Of a stretch of 64,000 nt of DNA, positions 22,837-30,745 are shown piece by piece; positions within the stretch are counted from its first letter, which is position 1; every line of letters begins with the position of its first letter. A program made the position numbers and the translations under genes. Below the pieces are notes generated by a model. It did no database searches and was not told the origin of the DNA. It saw only the letters and a program-made list of their open reading frames with translations. The stretch is taken from positions 1 to 64,000 of IMG/VR virus record IMGVR_UViG_3300009503_000020; one strand, 5' to 3'. This DNA is from a virus.

Positions 22837-23541
22837 ATGAAAGAGAAAGGATTTGATAAACCTGTAAAGTATATCTTCATAGGAGAACCAAATACCACGA
22901 AGACTTGGCTTGCAGAGAGGACTGGCTTGAGATACTTTGAGACAGATGGCTTAACAGAAAACCAACTCCTTGACATTAGTTCTTATCCAAGAGATGCAGA
23001 TATAATCATTATAGGTGGTAAGTGGATAAACTATGCACAGAGAATATGTTACATGTTACATGAAGCCTACAAGGAAGATTATCATCTCATAGAAGTCAAG
23101 TTTAAGGATGCAACTCTTAACACTCTCAAGTTTGTTATTGAGAGACATGGATCGGAAGTTTCTGATTCTATAGATTATGATGTTTACATTGCAACTGAGA
23201 ACAATATCTGTGTTGTTGCTTTAGATGGTCAAGATGGCTATAGGAGTTCTGCAGAGGTTGTTCCAGAGAGTGAGGTTGATCCCTTACAATTCTGGTTAAA
23301 GATAGAGGGTGGAAAAGAGAAGGTCTTAGAGACAGAGTATGACAGGATAGAGTTCAATCGAGTAACAGGCTCAACCGAATACTTGGTGAGGGCATTCTTG
23401 AATGGGAAAGTAGTCTTTGAGATAGGGACATGGAATATAGATGATTACTATCCAAGCTATTTCTTGACATACAAAGGGAAAGGCATAGAGGCTCTCGTTG
23501 AGGAATTAGGTCTAGTAAAGAAGAGTAGAGAGGATGATTGA
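22837..23541 (+). CDS. Hypothetical protein with Walker-A-like GEPNTTKT, about 234 aa
   Basis: The N-terminal KYIFIGEPNTTKTWLAERTG looks like a degenerate P-loop (G-x4-T-K-T instead of G-x4-G-K-T) after a beta strand, and DADIIIIGG could be the Walker B strand. No conventional ATPase family fits. GTG at 22825 is an alternative start. Confidence 0.5.
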   Translation: MKEKGFDKPVKYIFIGEPNTTKTWLAERTGLRYFETDGLTENQLLDISSYPRDADIIIIGGKWINYAQRICYMLHEAYKEDYHLIEVKFKDATLNTLKFVIERHGSEVSDSIDYDVYIATENNICVVALDGQDGYRSSAEVVPESEVDPLQFWLKIEGGKEKVLETEYDRIEFNRVTGSTEYLVRAFLNGKVVFEIGTWNIDDYYPSYFLTYKGKGIEALVEELGLVKKSREDD

Positions 23542-23884
23542 TAGGAAATTGAAGAAGAGGAAAGATAAGGAAGAGGTTTCAACATATCCTTGGAGAAAGA
23601 TACTCAATCAATCACTTTGCTCTACAGAATGTGCAAGATGCTGTTGGAAGTGTCAATACTTAGATGAGTGTATTCAGAAGTGGGAACAAGGAGTTATCTA
23701 TTGTAAGGCTACAGATGACAATAGATACTGTTCAAGAGCATTGATAGAATACTACAAGGTGTTTCAAAATCTAGATAAGAAATCTCTAGACAGAAAGGTA
23801 AAGGAAGTTGTTAGGAGAATTCAGTTGAAACAAGGAGAACACTTTGAAGGCTGGGAACAAGCAGAATTAGAATCAGATGATTAA
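23534..23884 (+). CDS. Cysteine-rich protein with YPWRKIL motif, 116 aa
   Basis: STYPWRKILNQSLCSTECARCCWKCQYLDEC combines the shared W-x-K-I-L element with a CC-type core C-x3-C-x2-CC-x2-C-x5-C like the 20139-21029 array and the 31987 protein. Helical C-terminal half. Confidence 0.6.
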   Translation: MIDRKLKKRKDKEEVSTYPWRKILNQSLCSTECARCCWKCQYLDECIQKWEQGVIYCKATDDNRYCSRALIEYYKVFQNLDKKSLDRKVKEVVRRIQLKQGEHFEGWEQAELESDD

Positions 23885-23899
23885 CAGGAGGTCAAGGCT

Positions 23900-24274
23900 G
23901 TGAGTTATCATTTAGAATATGCTGGTGAATTCACTAGAAGAGTAAGAGTAGGGATATATGATATTCTGACTAGATATGCTATTTGGAATTGCTTCAAAGG
24001 AGATTGCTTTCTTGGGTCTAAAAGTTTAACTGCAGACTGTTACCTCAATAAGTTTCTTGAGGCTATTCGAGAAGGCAACAACATACCTCTAAATGAAACA
24101 CAGTATAAGATAATCAATTGCTGTTTCTCTCACACTAGTAAATGGAAACCATTCTATGAAGCTAAGAAGGTTCTGATTGCTAAAGGTAGAGAAGAGGCAC
24201 TCAAGTATCTTGAAGAGCAGTTTTCAGTTGTTTTCTTGGGAGACCAGTTAGAACCTAAGGGTGATAGAAGATGA
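23900..24274 (+). CDS. Hypothetical protein, 124 aa, GTG start
   Basis: GTG after AACAGGAGGTCAAGGCT. Contains C-x5-C and CC in the centre; mixed alpha/beta. Overlaps the next ATG by four bases (ATGA). Confidence 0.5.
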   Translation: MSYHLEYAGEFTRRVRVGIYDILTRYAIWNCFKGDCFLGSKSLTADCYLNKFLEAIREGNNIPLNETQYKIINCCFSHTSKWKPFYEAKKVLIAKGREEALKYLEEQFSVVFLGDQLEPKGDRR

Positions 24275-24570
24275 ACAGTAGAGACTTATTAGAGAGACTA
24301 GTAGATGCATTGGTTACTCTCCTTCTTCCTTTCTATAATATAGTTCACTACTTCAAGCAAAGGAAATATAGACAAGAGTTTAGAACAAAACAGATATGGG
24401 AGTTCATGATGTATGGATACAAGTCTTGTGCATATTACAGAGAAGGTGAATGTGGACTGGGGTATTGTTATAGGGAAAGAGAGGAAGGCTTTTTCTACAA
24501 CAGAGGAGTGAAGCTATGCAAGAAGTCTCCAAAATGCAAGCACTATGTGAGGGATCCTTTCCATTATTGA
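24271..24570 (+). CDS. CxYYREGxC-family cysteine protein, 99 aa
   Basis: A hydrophobic/amphipathic N-terminus, IWEFMMYG, then CAYYREGECGLGYC ... CKKSPKC. The core parallels CVFYSRGLC (31221) and CIYYMRGDC (34490), a three-member paralogous family. Confidence 0.6.
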   Translation: MNSRDLLERLVDALVTLLLPFYNIVHYFKQRKYRQEFRTKQIWEFMMYGYKSCAYYREGECGLGYCYREREEGFFYNRGVKLCKKSPKCKHYVRDPFHY

Positions 24571-24614
24571 AAGGCTTATATCTGAGAAGAGTACAAGTTT
24601 AGAGAGGTGAAGAC

Positions 24615-24932
24615 ATGAAGAATAGGTTATTGAAAGGAATCAGTTCAAGAAGTAGGAAGATAACAACTGTCTCTACTATAGCTTTATTCCTATACTATTA
24701 CTTCTTGTGGCAATTTGACCACCATATAGCTCCACTTGTGTGGGCTTTACCAGAGAACTATAAGATAGCTGATGGTTGGTGGTTAGAGAAGATAATAGGT
24801 GTAGCTCCCTTCTATGCAAGGAATTTCTATAATATATGTATGATATTCCTAATGTTCATGCCTTTGATTGTCTATGTAACATGGAGCTATCCAGAATATA
24901 AGAAAGCAGTAAGAAAACTATTGAAGAGATGA
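24615..24932 (+). CDS. Membrane protein, 105 aa, two TM segments
   Basis: ATG after AGAGGTGAAGAC. Basic N-terminus, hydrophobic segments at about residues 17-37 and 73-92, basic C-terminus. Confidence 0.6.
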   Translation: MKNRLLKGISSRSRKITTVSTIALFLYYYFLWQFDHHIAPLVWALPENYKIADGWWLEKIIGVAPFYARNFYNICMIFLMFMPLIVYVTWSYPEYKKAVRKLLKR

Positions 24933-24936
24933 GGGT

Positions 24937-25329
24937 ATGGATAAACGTAAACTCAACGTAAAGCTAAGTCCCTTCATGGTATTCAATAGAGAAGGAGAAC
25001 TTATCTTCTACTCAGACCCACCATGCCCTAAGTGTGATGGGTATATGGGAGGAGAAACTTCAGGTGCTTTCTCTTGTGAGTTCTGTGGCTATTCAGAAAT
25101 AGAGGAGTTATCTTCTCCTCATGGATACTCTTATCTTCTAGAAGGGACTTGGAAGGTAATGAGAGTATTTCTACCTTGCAAGAGACTAAAGTGGGAAGTA
25201 TCTAGAATATTGTATGGTATACACTCTAGACTAGAAACCATATACTTGAGAGGAAGACACAAACTGGTGTATGCAGATGGAGAATATATGTGGGATTGGG
25301 AGGGAAAGAAATGGGTAAAGTTCATATGA
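24937..25329 (+). CDS. Zinc-ribbon protein, 130 aa
   Basis: CPKCDGYMGG ... FSCEFCGYSE (about residues 30-55) is a canonical zinc ribbon; the rest is aromatic-rich and ends YMWDWEGKKWVKFI. Overlaps the transposase start by 19 bases. Confidence 0.6.
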   Translation: MDKRKLNVKLSPFMVFNREGELIFYSDPPCPKCDGYMGGETSGAFSCEFCGYSEIEELSSPHGYSYLLEGTWKVMRVFLPCKRLKWEVSRILYGIHSRLETIYLRGRHKLVYADGEYMWDWEGKKWVKFI

Positions 25330-26342
25330 ATAAGCAGACAGGGATGGTCAGTGTCTTCATTGACTGGGGTAGGAAGAAAAAGAGTGTGGGCTTAGTAGAG
25401 AATTCTAGAGGTGAGATTAAGTCTGGCATCTCATTCCAATTCTCTACTATTAAGGAGCTTCGTTCCAAGATAAAGTCTTATCCCGAGGTTAAGTCTACTC
25501 ATATGGCAAACTTTTTCTTGGAAACAGGAGCTCCCAAAGTCCACTTCCTATACCCACTATGTGACATTGGAAATGTCTATCTAGTGCCAGGCAAACGAAT
25601 AAAAGACTTGAGAGAAGAAAGAAAGATACCTAAGTCAGATGTCAATGATGTATTTCTGATACGAGACTACTACAAAGAACACCCAGAGCATTTCCATAAG
25701 ATAGAGAAGGAAGACCTAGATCTTGCTATAGCTGTCTCTAAATATGACTACATTACTAAAGAAATGGTAAGACTAGAGAATGCTGAGAATGCTTTCAAAA
25801 AAGAGTTTGGTAAGGAGAATGAACTGTTCTTGAAATTGCTAGAAGAACTCAAACCTGCAAAGGAGAAGCTTGAAAGGGAAATAAAGAAACAGTTTCCATA
25901 TCTTACTAAACATTGCCAAGCAATTGGAATTAAAGGTCTAGGAGAGATAACCTTAGCAAGATACTTAGCCCGTGCACATCCTAAGAGGTTTCCTTCACTC
26001 AGTTCTTGGTTAGGTTACATGTTTCTAAAAGCCTACAAGAAATACAAGAACCCTGCTCTGGGATATAAGAAAGACAATATCAACAAGAGTTCATTTGGAG
26101 GATTGCATTACGTCTTTGCTAAAAATCTAAGGATGGCAAAAGACCCTCTATATAAGAAGATACATGCTGACTTAGAGAAGAAATTTCCAGATACAGGCAA
26201 GAAAAACTACGGAGCAGAACTGAACGCAAGGACTATGAATAGACTAGTTACAATACGATTGAAGCAAATCTGGCAGTACTTTAAAGGGCCTGGTTCTATT
26301 GTTGAGGTCAAGTCTACAGAAGGATTGAAACCAGACTCTTAA
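25311..26342 (+). CDS. IS110-family transposase (DEDD recombinase), 343 aa
   Basis: ATG after TGGGAGGGAAAGAA. N-terminal RuvC-like part with VFIDWGRKKKS (first Asp), FFLETGAP (Glu) and KSDVNDVFLIRDYY, which matches the K-x-D-x-x-D-A motif of IS110 proteins. A coiled coil then leads to GIKGLGEITLARYLARAHP, the Transposase_20 helix-hairpin-helix, and SSFGGLHYVFAKNL with the serine expected there. IS110 enzymes use a bridge RNA from the element's non-coding end; four stem-loops lie directly downstream. The gene overlaps its upstream neighbour, so it may be domesticated or inserted precisely. Confidence 0.8.
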   Translation: MGKVHMNKQTGMVSVFIDWGRKKKSVGLVENSRGEIKSGISFQFSTIKELRSKIKSYPEVKSTHMANFFLETGAPKVHFLYPLCDIGNVYLVPGKRIKDLREERKIPKSDVNDVFLIRDYYKEHPEHFHKIEKEDLDLAIAVSKYDYITKEMVRLENAENAFKKEFGKENELFLKLLEELKPAKEKLEREIKKQFPYLTKHCQAIGIKGLGEITLARYLARAHPKRFPSLSSWLGYMFLKAYKKYKNPALGYKKDNINKSSFGGLHYVFAKNLRMAKDPLYKKIHADLEKKFPDTGKKNYGAELNARTMNRLVTIRLKQIWQYFKGPGSIVEVKSTEGLKPDS

Positions 26343-26590
26343 GTACAAATGGCAAGAGGACTTAACAACTGGTCAAGTCTTTGTGTATTCTGTACCTCTA
26401 CCACTTCAAGGAGCCAAGTCTATCTCTAAGTCTTATTAAAACTTCAACTTGGCTCCTCTCAGAGTACTAGGCAGGGTCTTCAGAGATTGTTAAGTCTATT
26501 GAAGGTCTGAACTCTGCCAAGTACAAAGGAGTAGCAAGTCTGAAGCCTTACTCAAGTCTCTAGTAATAATTAACTTGCTACTCCTTACCA
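26343..26590 (+). ncRNA. Candidate IS110/IS1111-type bridge RNA region (four stem-loops)
   Basis: Between the transposase stop and the convergent gene lie: a GTACA/TGTAC-closed loop (26343-26395); a perfect 10-bp stem 26410-26419 with 26447-26456 around a 27-base loop; an 8-bp stem 26470-26477 with 26511-26518; and a perfect 12-bp stem 26528-26539 with 26573-26584 around a 33-base loop. The element AAGTCT recurs in nearly every loop or stem top. Large internal loops on stable stems next to an IS110-type gene are what a bridge RNA looks like; a role as a set of convergent terminators cannot be excluded. Confidence 0.45.
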
Positions 26591-26596
26591 GATAAT

Positions 26597-27304
26597 TCAA
26601 GCAGGAAATTCAACTATAGCATCCGAAGTAGTTACATGATAGATAGCATCTTGAGGAACTAGCAACTTAGGCTTGTATTTGATAGGTATAATAACTTCAG
26701 TATGACTACCATAAGTAACAAAGCTGAATGTCTGTCCTTGCATCTTTAAGGTTAGCTTGTCTTTGATGTAGGGAAGTATAATATTTACATCAGTATCAGC
26801 TACCTGAACAATATGATACTGAATACCTAACCTAATATTTTGACAGTGGAAAATCCATCTCTCATTAGTAAGCAGGTAATCTTCAAGATTCTCATCTATT
26901 TTCTCTTGTTGAGTAATTAACTTCTCTAAGTTGAACATCCCTGAGGATAAATCTTCAACTTCCTTCCATGCAGACTTGATGAGAGCATCTGTAGGCATCT
27001 TTGAATAGTGAACATCATATATAGTCAAGAAGATACCAATAGCAAGAGACTCTTCATTATAGTCCTTGTCTTGAAGTAAATCCCTGAGTGTGAATTTTTT
27101 TCCTTTGATATTCAAGTACTCAGCATCTGGTTTGACTACTTTAGCATGCAATATTACTCCATCATTTGGAGAATAGAACTTAGCAGGAGAATAAGAAACA
27201 GGAAGGATAGGGTTTCTGTTGAACTCCTTTTCAAAGATCTCCTTCCAACTTAGTGAACGGATGCGTTGGACTTCACTTGATGTTAACCAGTCTTTTAGTT
27301 TCAT
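26597..27304 (-). CDS. Phosphatidylserine-decarboxylase-like pyruvoyl enzyme, 235 aa
   Basis: FYSPNDGVI, IKGKKFTLRDLL and LTIYDVHYSKMPTDAL reproduce the PSD motifs SPADG-V, IKG-x-x-Y-S-L-x-x-LL and L-x-x-x-DYHR-x-H-x-P in order. FVTYGSHTEVIIP near the C-terminus matches the G-S site at which PSD proenzymes self-cleave to form the pyruvoyl group, with GSH in place of GST. Length suits a short soluble PSD. It is the second gene of a minus-strand pair with an amidinotransferase-like gene, unlike almost everything else here. Substrate may not be phosphatidylserine; PSD relatives also decarboxylate amino-acid derivatives. Confidence 0.65.
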   Translation of the reverse strand: MKLKDWLTSSEVQRIRSLSWKEIFEKEFNRNPILPVSYSPAKFYSPNDGVILHAKVVKPDAEYLNIKGKKFTLRDLLQDKDYNEESLAIGIFLTIYDVHYSKMPTDALIKSAWKEVEDLSSGMFNLEKLITQQEKIDENLEDYLLTNERWIFHCQNIRLGIQYHIVQVADTDVNIILPYIKDKLTLKMQGQTFSFVTYGSHTEVIIPIKYKPKLLVPQDAIYHVTTSDAIVEFPA

Positions 27305-27318
27305 CAAGACAGGTCACT

Positions 27319-28200
27319 CTATCCTAGATAACTTTGTTCCCAAGCTAGATGAAGTATCATGCATGAGAGTAAAGCTCCTGACTTCAAGTACTCTGATAAG
27401 TCTATGTAAACTGGTGTCAGACCTAGCTTGGTACAAATCTCATTCAGTACAGCCTGTTCAGACTGAATCTGTTTCAGTGCCTGAGGACTGTTCTTGTAAC
27501 CCTTAGAGACATCAGCATTAAGGACTAAGTCATTTAGTTTAAAGCTATTAGTTATCCCTTCTAAACATGCATTGTAGTTTACTTCTATTACATTAGTATA
27601 TTTCTTGATCTCATCCTTAGTATCTGAAGGTATGTCTTCATTAATTATACAATAGTCATTACTGATAGGGAAGATTAGACAGTCTAAGTGGTATAGCCAC
27701 TCATCAGTCTCTACTGGAATAATCTTGCAACCAAACTCTTGAGTGAGCCAAGTGTGTGCTCTTTTGGATGTTCTAATGCCATATCCTCCAACATAGACAT
27801 TGTCATTCAACCACTTAAGCTCAGCTTCTCCTTCAAAGTAATATGGACATTGATATATTTCATATCCTAAGTTCTCTGCTAACTTTTTGAACTCAATCTC
27901 TTCTCCTGCTCTACCTGCAGCCTTAAAGTTAGAGAGGATAGCTACATTTCTCTTCTGGTCTATTTGCATATGAGGAAGAACTTCTGCTGCATTCACTACA
28001 TAAACCTGATCCTGAAGCCCCTGTTTGGGTGGAACAAGATAGACAACACTCCCTTGAGTTAATATAGAATATAGATTAAACCACTGTCTCTGAGCTATTT
28101 CAAGATTGACTTTTCTTTCTTCAGGAGGAATATCCTCCATCCAAGCATTGTTTGCAATGTCAGCACTCAAATAAGTAGGTTCGACTAGTGCTAGTTTCAT
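27319..28200 (-). CDS. Amidinotransferase/dimethylargininase-superfamily protein, 293 aa
   Basis: ATG at 28200 is preferred; an in-frame GTG lies at 28209. The pentein-type pattern is present: FEGEAELKWL, GGYGIRTSKRAHTWL, YHLDCLIFPI with the catalytic His, and a C-terminal SGALLSCMILHL that corresponds to the G-G-S-x-R-C-x-T loop with the catalytic Cys. Such enzymes act on arginine-like guanidinium substrates. It is followed 14 bases later by the PSD-like decarboxylase on the same strand, suggesting consecutive steps on one substrate. Confidence 0.65.
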   Translation of the reverse strand: MKLALVEPTYLSADIANNAWMEDIPPEERKVNLEIAQRQWFNLYSILTQGSVVYLVPPKQGLQDQVYVVNAAEVLPHMQIDQKRNVAILSNFKAAGRAGEEIEFKKLAENLGYEIYQCPYYFEGEAELKWLNDNVYVGGYGIRTSKRAHTWLTQEFGCKIIPVETDEWLYHLDCLIFPISNDYCIINEDIPSDTKDEIKKYTNVIEVNYNACLEGITNSFKLNDLVLNADVSKGYKNSPQALKQIQSEQAVLNEICTKLGLTPVYIDLSEYLKSGALLSCMILHLAWEQSYLG

Positions 28201-28217
28201 TAGGGTCACAAGAATCT

Positions 28218-28262
28218 TACTTGTTTTTCATTTATTAAACTCTTATCTAGAAAGGTTAATAA
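28218..28262. promoter_or_regulatory. Divergent promoter region between the minus-strand pair and eS30
   Basis: On the minus strand AGTTTAATAAATG lies about 25-30 bases before the amidinotransferase start. On the plus strand AAAGGTTAATAAG lies about 40 bases before the eS30 ATG. Both are acceptable archaeal TATA boxes, so the two units are transcribed divergently. Confidence 0.4.
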
Positions 28263-28293
28263 GTCAGATTGTGTAGAATATGAGAGGATAAAT

Positions 28294-28530
28294 ATGCCTT
28301 CACATGGTTCATTAGCAAAAAGCGGAAAGGTTAGATCACAACAACCAAAGCAGTGGAATAAGTTAGGACACAAGAACAAGAAAGGTGTTCTCCAGAGACA
28401 TTACAAGAAGCATCACATTCCAAGAGTATCCAACAGAAGAAGGTTCGAGAAGAGAGTCTTACTTGAAAGAGAATCTGGACAGAACTGGCTAAGACCTCAA
28501 GAACCTTCTCTAAGATACACTGAGAGATAA
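28294..28530 (+). CDS. rps30e: Archaeal-type ribosomal protein eS30, 78 aa
   Basis: [19 protein letters not shown] followed by [17 protein letters not shown] matches the archaeal eS30 signature HGSL-x-x-AGKVR-x-QTP ... R-x-x-NRR-x-YEKR. It is very basic and of normal archaeal length, with a short C-terminal extension. eS30 is a small-subunit protein near the mRNA entry/decoding region in eukaryotes and some archaea. It has its own promoter. A ribosomal protein on a mobile or viral-looking element suggests modification of host ribosomes or a captured host gene. Confidence 0.75.
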   Translation: MPSHGSLAKSGKVRSQQPKQWNKLGHKNKKGVLQRHYKKHHIPRVSNRRRFEKRVLLERESGQNWLRPQEPSLRYTER

Positions 28531-28531
28531 G

Positions 28532-28539
28532 TTTATAAG
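28532..28539 (+). promoter_or_regulatory. Archaeal TATA box TTTATAAG
   Basis: Lies just after the eS30 stop and about 35 bases before the ATG at 28571, so the following run of small genes is likely transcribed from here. Confidence 0.5.
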
Positions 28540-28570
28540 ACACGATGAGAAAAGAAGAAGTGTGATCTGG

Positions 28571-28861
28571 ATGGATAGGAAGAAACGTTACAGACTCCAC
28601 CACGTAAAATGTGCAGAATGTGGTAAGGAGGGTTTAGTAGAGATAGATGAACTAGGGCACATACTAACCAAAGGTTGGTACTACTTTGGTAAGATAAATG
28701 TCAATGAATGCCAAACTAGTAAGTATGTTTATGAAGTACCAGAAGGTTTCACTCTTGACACTAAGAAATGGAAACGTGTCAGGAATCCATGTTATAATCC
28801 TAAAGTAAAGCGTAAGTTTGTAGAGTATTGGGAATGTGAGGAGTGTTTTAACAAAGGTTGA
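28571..28861 (+). CDS. Zinc-ribbon protein, 96 aa
   Basis: CAECGKEG (residue 14) and CEECFN (near the C-terminus) are separated by about 75 residues; a distal pairing of knuckles into one zinc site is likely. ATG at 28571 is the first ATG after the promoter. Confidence 0.55.
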   Translation: MDRKKRYRLHHVKCAECGKEGLVEIDELGHILTKGWYYFGKINVNECQTSKYVYEVPEGFTLDTKKWKRVRNPCYNPKVKRKFVEYWECEECFNKG

Positions 28862-28865
28862 GAAT

Positions 28866-29204
28866 ATGAAAGTCAAACTCTATGTGAGATGCAGGTATGG
28901 AGACTTGAACTGGTTTAATGGAGACCATTGGCAGAGACTTACTTCAGATGACATCCTTCGTTGTCTCTTGTCCTTTACAGAAGTTACATCCTTCAATTCC
29001 ACTTTCAACTACAAAGACCACTCTTGGATAGCAGTTGTAGACATAATTCCCCTAACTGAAAGGATGATAGTGAGGAACTTACAAGAAGAGTTTCAGAGAC
29101 TATTCAAGAAAGATGTAGATGTAGAAGTTCTAGAGAGGAAATTAGGAAAAGGAGAGACTAAGAAAGTAATCACTTCCTTAATGATGGAGAAACTGGAGAA
29201 GTGA
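28866..29204 (+). CDS. Hypothetical protein, 112 aa
   Basis: ATG after AAAGGTTGAGAAT. Alpha/beta protein with an N-terminal KVKLYVRCRYGDLNWFNGDHW strand pair similar to those at 29209 and 31620, which also open with beta hairpins describing X-Y-x-G-K/D-W. The three may be related. Confidence 0.5.
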   Translation: MKVKLYVRCRYGDLNWFNGDHWQRLTSDDILRCLLSFTEVTSFNSTFNYKDHSWIAVVDIIPLTERMIVRNLQEEFQRLFKKDVDVEVLERKLGKGETKKVITSLMMEKLEK

Positions 29205-29208
29205 GAGA

Positions 29209-29610
29209 ATGGAAGAATCTCCCTATGCAGTAGAAATAAGTCAATACAATGGTAAAGTGTACCTATATGAGAAGAGGGATGACACTTTCATTTCCATAGG
29301 AGAAGTGCCTTCTGATTATTCTATAGATAGAGTTCTATTAGCTGTAATCTCTGAGAAGGTAACAAAGTTTCCTCCTTTCCTAGTATCTCAAGGAGGCAAG
29401 ATGTACATAGTACCTAAGGACTTGGGAGAAGTAGTAAAGCTCCACTCTAAAGTGTTTAGCATGTTGCCTTCTTTCTATGAGAAGCTCTTATATGTTGAGA
29501 GACTGCAATTCTTTACTCTAATGGGAGAAGAGAACTATAAGGAATTAATTAGGAGATTGGAAGTGTATTACATGACTAAGAAAGTAGAACAGAGTCAGGA
29601 GGAAAGTTGA
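29209..29610 (+). CDS. Hypothetical protein, 133 aa
   Basis: N-terminal beta-rich domain and C-terminal helices. No motif recognised. Overlaps the next ATG by one base. Confidence 0.5.
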   Translation: MEESPYAVEISQYNGKVYLYEKRDDTFISIGEVPSDYSIDRVLLAVISEKVTKFPPFLVSQGGKMYIVPKDLGEVVKLHSKVFSMLPSFYEKLLYVERLQFFTLMGEENYKELIRRLEVYYMTKKVEQSQEES

Positions 29611-29795
29611 TGGGTAGAATAAGCAGAATATTAGGTACATTTGCATGGACTGTAGAACATGTTCTGTGGGGCAATGAATTCCTTAGAAGACTAGGAGAAG
29701 TCTGGTATCAATTCTGGATATCAACACCAGTAGATGCAAACAATTCTCTCTGTCTATTTTGTAAGAAGGAAGAAAGGAAGGAAGAGGTGAGGTGA
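29610..29795 (+). CDS. Hypothetical protein, 61 aa
   Basis: ATG after CAGGAGGAAAGTTG. Amphipathic, Trp-rich helices and a single C-terminal CLFC pair. Confidence 0.5.
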   Translation: MGRISRILGTFAWTVEHVLWGNEFLRRLGEVWYQFWISTPVDANNSLCLFCKKEERKEEVR

Positions 29796-29796
29796 C

Positions 29797-30057
29797 ATGG
29801 TAGGAGGATTGGCAGCTAGTTCCAGAAAGTGGTACTTTGAACAGATACTCAAAGCAATACAGAAGAATGGAGGCAAGGCATCAGTAGCTCAGATAGTGTA
29901 TGAGTTGAACAAGCTAAACCAGAAACGATATCCTATTCAGACAGACAGAATAATTGCTTTGCTTAAAGAGTTGAGAGCTGTGGGAGTCTTAAGGTACCAC
30001 AAGTCAGAACAGAAAACACAGATAAGAAGCAAATGGGAACTGAGGAAAGATGAGTAA
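29797..30057 (+). CDS. Winged-helix DNA-binding protein, 86 aa
   Basis: ILKAIQKNGGKASVAQIVYELNK ... PIQTDRIIALLKELRAVGVLRYH ... SKWELR has the helix-helix-helix-wing layout of a winged helix. Likely a transcription regulator of the element. Confidence 0.6.
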   Translation: MVGGLAASSRKWYFEQILKAIQKNGGKASVAQIVYELNKLNQKRYPIQTDRIIALLKELRAVGVLRYHKSEQKTQIRSKWELRKDE

Positions 30058-30072
30058 AGAGGAGGGATTGAA

Positions 30073-30174
30073 ATGACAAATCCATTTGTACCTGTAATTG
30101 TCTTGATTCTTTGCTTGCTTTTCACTTGGTGGATATGTAATCGGCTAGAAAGAGAAGAGCATAAAAATGAGTAG
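30073..30174 (+). CDS. Single-pass membrane mini-protein, 33 aa
   Basis: ATG after AGAGGAGGGATTGAA. Residues 5-20 are hydrophobic, then a charged tail. Stop overlaps the next start by eight bases. Confidence 0.5.
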   Translation: MTNPFVPVIVLILCLLFTWWICNRLEREEHKNE

Positions 30175-30367
30175 CTTAAAAGAATGTATTGAATGTCAGA
30201 AAAAATATGGAGTAAATATTGATAGGTGTCTTGCTTGTGTCAAACGAAAGCAAAGCTTCAGTATTGGTGAAATACTGGAAGTTTCTCCAAAAGAAAGAGA
30301 GGAATTCCTAAAGAAAGCAGAGGAAGTTGTTTGCTCCAAATTAAAAGAGGCAAAAAAACATGAGTGA
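30167..30367 (+). CDS. Cysteine-paired small protein, 66 aa
   Basis: CIECQKKYGVNIDRCLACVKRK (residues 7-25) contains two CxxC knuckles; helical C-terminus. Confidence 0.55.
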   Translation: MSSLKECIECQKKYGVNIDRCLACVKRKQSFSIGEILEVSPKEREEFLKKAEEVVCSKLKEAKKHE

Positions 30368-30548
30368 GAGTAAACAGAGAGTCTTTCCTCTTGGAAGCAT
30401 AGCTTCAATTCTATTGTTCATTGCTACTGTGTACTTTGATATCTGGAGTAAACTCAATAGCTTAGGTCAAACACTCTTAGCCTTAGCTCTTATCCTGTTA
30501 TTTTTTGAAGACTATCAAGAAGTGGTGAGGAAAAATGTCAGAGGCTAA
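30360..30548 (+). CDS. Small membrane protein, 62 aa
   Basis: ATGA overlap with the preceding gene. Two hydrophobic segments (about 11-27 and 33-49). Confidence 0.55.
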   Translation: MSESKQRVFPLGSIASILLFIATVYFDIWSKLNSLGQTLLALALILLFFEDYQEVVRKNVRG

Positions 30549-30741
30549 GAAATCAAACGGGCAACGTCTCATAAGTGCTAAGAGAAAGAAAAGAGCTATA
30601 CAGCTACTCTCAGCTACTTTAGTTGACTCAGGGTGGTTAGGACTAATGTATTTCCTCTGGATATCATATAACATAATTGGAATATTTCTCTCAGTGCTCT
30701 GCATCTTTGCTGGAGACGTAACTGCATTGTTCAAGGATTGA
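30535..30741 (+). CDS. Small membrane protein, 68 aa
   Basis: Basic N-terminus and hydrophobic segments at about residues 24-42 and 44-62. Overlaps the preceding membrane gene, suggesting a co-translated pair. Confidence 0.55.
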   Translation: MSEAKKSNGQRLISAKRKKRAIQLLSATLVDSGWLGLMYFLWISYNIIGIFLSVLCIFAGDVTALFKD

Positions 30742-30745
30742 GACT

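Noticed and set aside
26343-26590. Simple convergent transcription terminators
   Set aside because: Archaeal termination relies on U-runs, and here there are large structured loops with recurring motifs and no strong T-runs; not excluded, but less likely than a structured RNA.
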